Below are positions 6,067 to 7,587 of a stretch of DNA of 7,587 nucleotides, piece by piece. How positions within the stretch are numbered: position 1 is the stretch's first letter; every line of letters begins with the position of its first letter. The notes beneath the pieces are model-generated. The model did no database searches, had not been told where the DNA came from, and saw only the letters and a list, made by a program, of their open reading frames with translations. Location: positions 1 to 7,587 of the forward strand of contig CAMYIQ010000220.1 of the NCBI GenBank assembly GCA_947258465.1, in the 5' to 3' direction. A program made the position numbers and the translations under genes. The DNA is from an uncultured Erythrobacter sp. (GTDB lineage Bacteria > Pseudomonadota > Alphaproteobacteria > Sphingomonadales > Sphingomonadaceae).

Positions 6067-7002
6067 TCATTCCGCCGCTTGGGCCATGTGGCTGAAGCGC
6101 CCCATGGAAGTGACCTCGGCACCCAAAGTCTCCACCAGGCCCGCAAGCAGCTTCGCTATCGCTCCTAATCGCGCGCTTGGCTGGTCGAGTCGCACATCGA
6201 GATAGGCGCTGCGGCAGACTTCGATCTGCATGGCATGGATACCGCGGGCCGTCTGGCCGTAGCGATCAAGCACATATCCTCCCGCATAGGGACGATTGTG
6301 AGCCACTCTCCTTCCCTGATTGCCGAGGTACCGGATCGCGAGATCGACGAGCCCGGGATCGCAGGATGCGCCGAATCGGTCTCCGATCACGAACTCTGCC
6401 GGACGGTCCTGGGCGTGGGTTCTCTTCAGCGGAGGCATGGAGTGAAGATCGACCAGCAGCGCCACGCCCCAGTGGTCGCGGAGCCGTTCCAGCTCCGCAG
6501 CCAGCGCGGCATGATAGGGAACGTAGATTGCCTCGATCCAGGCATCCAGTTCCGCCCTGATCAGGGGGCGCTGCCGGATTTCACCCATTCCGGGGATGCG
6601 CCGCGGAACGAGGCCGAGGCCGCTACGCGACCGGCGATTGGCCAGCGAATGCCGCACTCGGCCAGGCTTTGGACCACGAACCATGCCCCAGTCGACATCG
6701 TCCGCTGATCGGTTGAGATCGATCATCGCTCTTGGAGCGTCGGCCAGAAGCAGGCTGGCAGAGGTCGCCTGCGCGACCGGGCGCGCCACTGCATCGACAT
6801 AGCGGTCTTCCAGTCGCAAACGAGTTTGCACGGGATCGCGCAAACATGCCAACACGTCGTCCGGGTAGGAGCGTCCACCATGGGGCGCTGCAACCAATAT
6901 GGGGATGGACGGCTTCCCTTGCCGCCACAGCCGGTAAGATGGCCCTTGCTGCCCGGGAATCGCACCGCCCGACACGTGTTCGAAATGTTCGAAATCGGTC
7001 AT
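6067..7002 (-). CDS. N-formylglutamate amidohydrolase family protein
   Basis: The 311-residue product carries the motif series of this family: APHGGRSYP (39-47), MIDLNRSADDVDW (93-105), VPYHAALAAEL (161-171), LLVDLHSMP (182-190), FVIGDRFGASC (204-214), HNRPYAGGYV (235-244) and QIEVCRSAYLD (259-269). Characterised members hydrolyse N-formyl-L-glutamate to formate and glutamate, the last step of one histidine-degradation route. No other hut gene is visible here, so the substrate is open. His41, His187 and Glu260 are candidate metal or catalytic residues by motif position. No signal peptide is seen, so it should be cytoplasmic. The start is ATG 7002, with AAGGA about 12 nt and CAGG about 5 nt upstream. 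GTG 7026 in the same frame lacks a ribosome site. The gene is divergent from cpdR and convergent with manA. I recall this family next to cpdR in several alphaproteobacteria. Confidence 0.92.
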   Translation of the reverse strand: MTDFEHFEHVSGGAIPGQQGPSYRLWRQGKPSIPILVAAPHGGRSYPDDVLACLRDPVQTRLRLEDRYVDAVARPVAQATSASLLLADAPRAMIDLNRSADDVDWGMVRGPKPGRVRHSLANRRSRSGLGLVPRRIPGMGEIRQRPLIRAELDAWIEAIYVPYHAALAAELERLRDHWGVALLVDLHSMPPLKRTHAQDRPAEFVIGDRFGASCDPGLVDLAIRYLGNQGRRVAHNRPYAGGYVLDRYGQTARGIHAMQIEVCRSAYLDVRLDQPSARLGAIAKLLAGLVETLGAEVTSMGRFSHMAQAAE

Positions 7003-7224
7003 CGAGCCTGCTTGTCCTTCGTCCACCGGCGCATCGTCGGTCGCGCACCCGAATTAATCAAGTCGGGATTTGGCTCGCCGGCTAGGCCGAACCCTCCATA
7101 TGCAGTGCTTCTCTTCCGCAGCCGGTAACCTGCCGGCCTTTTGCCAAGCTCCACACGGCATGCGCGTTAACACTGCTTGTTTCGGATACATGCTTTTTTA
7201 AAGCGCGCGGAGTACATAGAGCTC
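7003..7224. promoter_or_regulatory. Divergent upstream region shared by the amidohydrolase gene and cpdR
   Basis: These 222 bp hold no convincing gene and must contain promoters for both flanking genes. The part nearest cpdR is AT-richer, with TTAA at 7167-7170 followed after 7 bp by TGTT. That is a weak match to the CtrA box (TTAA-N7-TTAA), which is of interest because cpdR belongs to the CtrA-controlled cell-cycle circuit. A 5-bp GC-rich hairpin (7121-7125 with 7133-7137) followed by CTTTTG is seen but is too short to call a terminator. No clear -35/-10 pair was found. Confidence 0.4.
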
Positions 7225-7587
7225 ATGACGGAAACACCGACTCAGCGAATCTTGCTAGCCGAGGATGACGACGCAATGCGCGTCTATCTCGAGCGTGCGC
7301 TCGTCAATGCCGGATATGCAGTCGATTCGGTCGATCGCGGAACCGACGCCATACCCCTGCTTGAAGATGCCCGATACGATCTGCTGCTGTCAGATATCGT
7401 GATGCCGGAAATGGATGGCATCGAGCTCGCCCAGCGATGCAATGAGGTCAGTCCGCATACGAAGGTCATGTTCATTACCGGGTTCGCAGCCGTGACACTG
7501 AAGGCCAGCCGCGAGCAGCCGCATGCCAAAGTGCTTTCGAAACCCTTCCATCTGCGCGACCTTGTGCTGGAAGTAGAACGCGTGCTC
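7225..7587 (+). CDS. cpdR: CpdR: receiver-only response regulator, partial at right edge
   Basis: The 121 codons present form an almost complete receiver domain. The acidic cluster is EDDD (13-16), the phospho-acceptor Asp57 is in LLLSDIVMPEMDG (53-65), the conserved Thr85 is in MFITGFAAV (82-90), and Lys106 is in KVLSKPFHLRDLV (102-114). This closely follows the Caulobacter CpdR sequence as I remember it, including the MPEMDGIELA and SKPFHL stretches, and there is no output domain. In Caulobacter, unphosphorylated CpdR localises ClpXP to the pole and primes it to degrade substrates such as PdeA and McpA, while phosphorylation through the CckA-ChpT relay switches it off. The start is ATG 7225, giving a short MTETPTQ leader before RILLAEDDD. 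The ribosome site is modest (GGAG at 7209-7212, 12 nt away). Only the last few residues and the stop lie beyond the window. Confidence 0.93.
   Translation, partial: MTETPTQRILLAEDDDAMRVYLERALVNAGYAVDSVDRGTDAIPLLEDARYDLLLSDIVMPEMDGIELAQRCNEVSPHTKVMFITGFAAVTLKASREQPHAKVLSKPFHLRDLVLEVERVL

Noticed and set aside
6177..6708. Plus-strand open frames opposite the amidohydrolase gene
   Set aside because: They are antisense to a gene with a full set of family motifs and show no motifs of their own.
6977..6996. Short direct repeat (GTTCGAAAT-like, two copies)
   Set aside because: It lies in the amidohydrolase coding start and encodes the repeated FEHFEH; two 9-nt copies in coding sequence need no other explanation.
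7121..7143. Hairpin followed by CTTTTG that might be a terminator
   Set aside because: The stem is only 5 bp and the T run only 4, and it lies between divergent promoters where no transcript needs to end.

Overview
The window reads as ordinary, GC-rich chromosomal DNA of an alphaproteobacterium, most likely a sphingomonad (Erythrobacteraceae or Sphingomonadaceae). The strongest clues are a near-textbook CpdR receiver next to an N-formylglutamate amidohydrolase gene, an alphaproteobacterial-type SapC protein, and a small exported protein at the left edge whose C-terminal half resembles a family I associate with sphingomonads. Taxonomy is inferred from recalled family resemblance, not from a search.

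Layout from left to right. (1) The left edge holds the 5' part of a minus-strand gene for a small exported protein (ATG at 409). (2) A divergent gap leads to a plus-strand FAD-binding D-2-hydroxyacid dehydrogenase of the D2HGDH/GlcD type (567-2015), then sapC (2082-2870), closed by a perfect 11-bp rho-independent terminator. (3) Next are an exported M48-type zinc metalloprotease with an internal PDZ domain (about 2935-3927) and a two-gene GDP-mannose unit: monofunctional mannose-1-phosphate guanylyltransferase (TTG start at 4016) overlapped by class I mannose-6-phosphate isomerase (5038-5856). A 174-nt untranslated stretch follows, ending in a second strong terminator (6031-6063). (4) On the minus strand, converging on that terminator, is an N-formylglutamate amidohydrolase-family gene (7002 down to 6067). 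(5) Divergent from it, running off the right edge, is cpdR, encoding the receiver-only regulator that controls ClpXP proteolysis in the alphaproteobacterial cell cycle.

How the genes work together: the isomerase makes mannose-6-phosphate from fructose-6-phosphate, and the guanylyltransferase makes GDP-mannose from mannose-1-phosphate. The phosphomannomutase joining the two steps is not in the window. The pair would feed envelope or exopolysaccharide synthesis. The dehydrogenase and sapC may be co-transcribed, but no functional link is visible. The amidohydrolase and cpdR share an upstream region and may share control signals.

I see no mobile element, CRISPR array, phage gene, tRNA, rRNA or toxin-antitoxin pair, and no clear case for a wholly new system. 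The points most worth a second look are a likely altered substrate-binding residue in the dehydrogenase, the ambiguous start of the metalloprotease across a terminator, the long 3' untranslated stretch after the isomerase gene, and the amidohydrolase-cpdR divergent pair.
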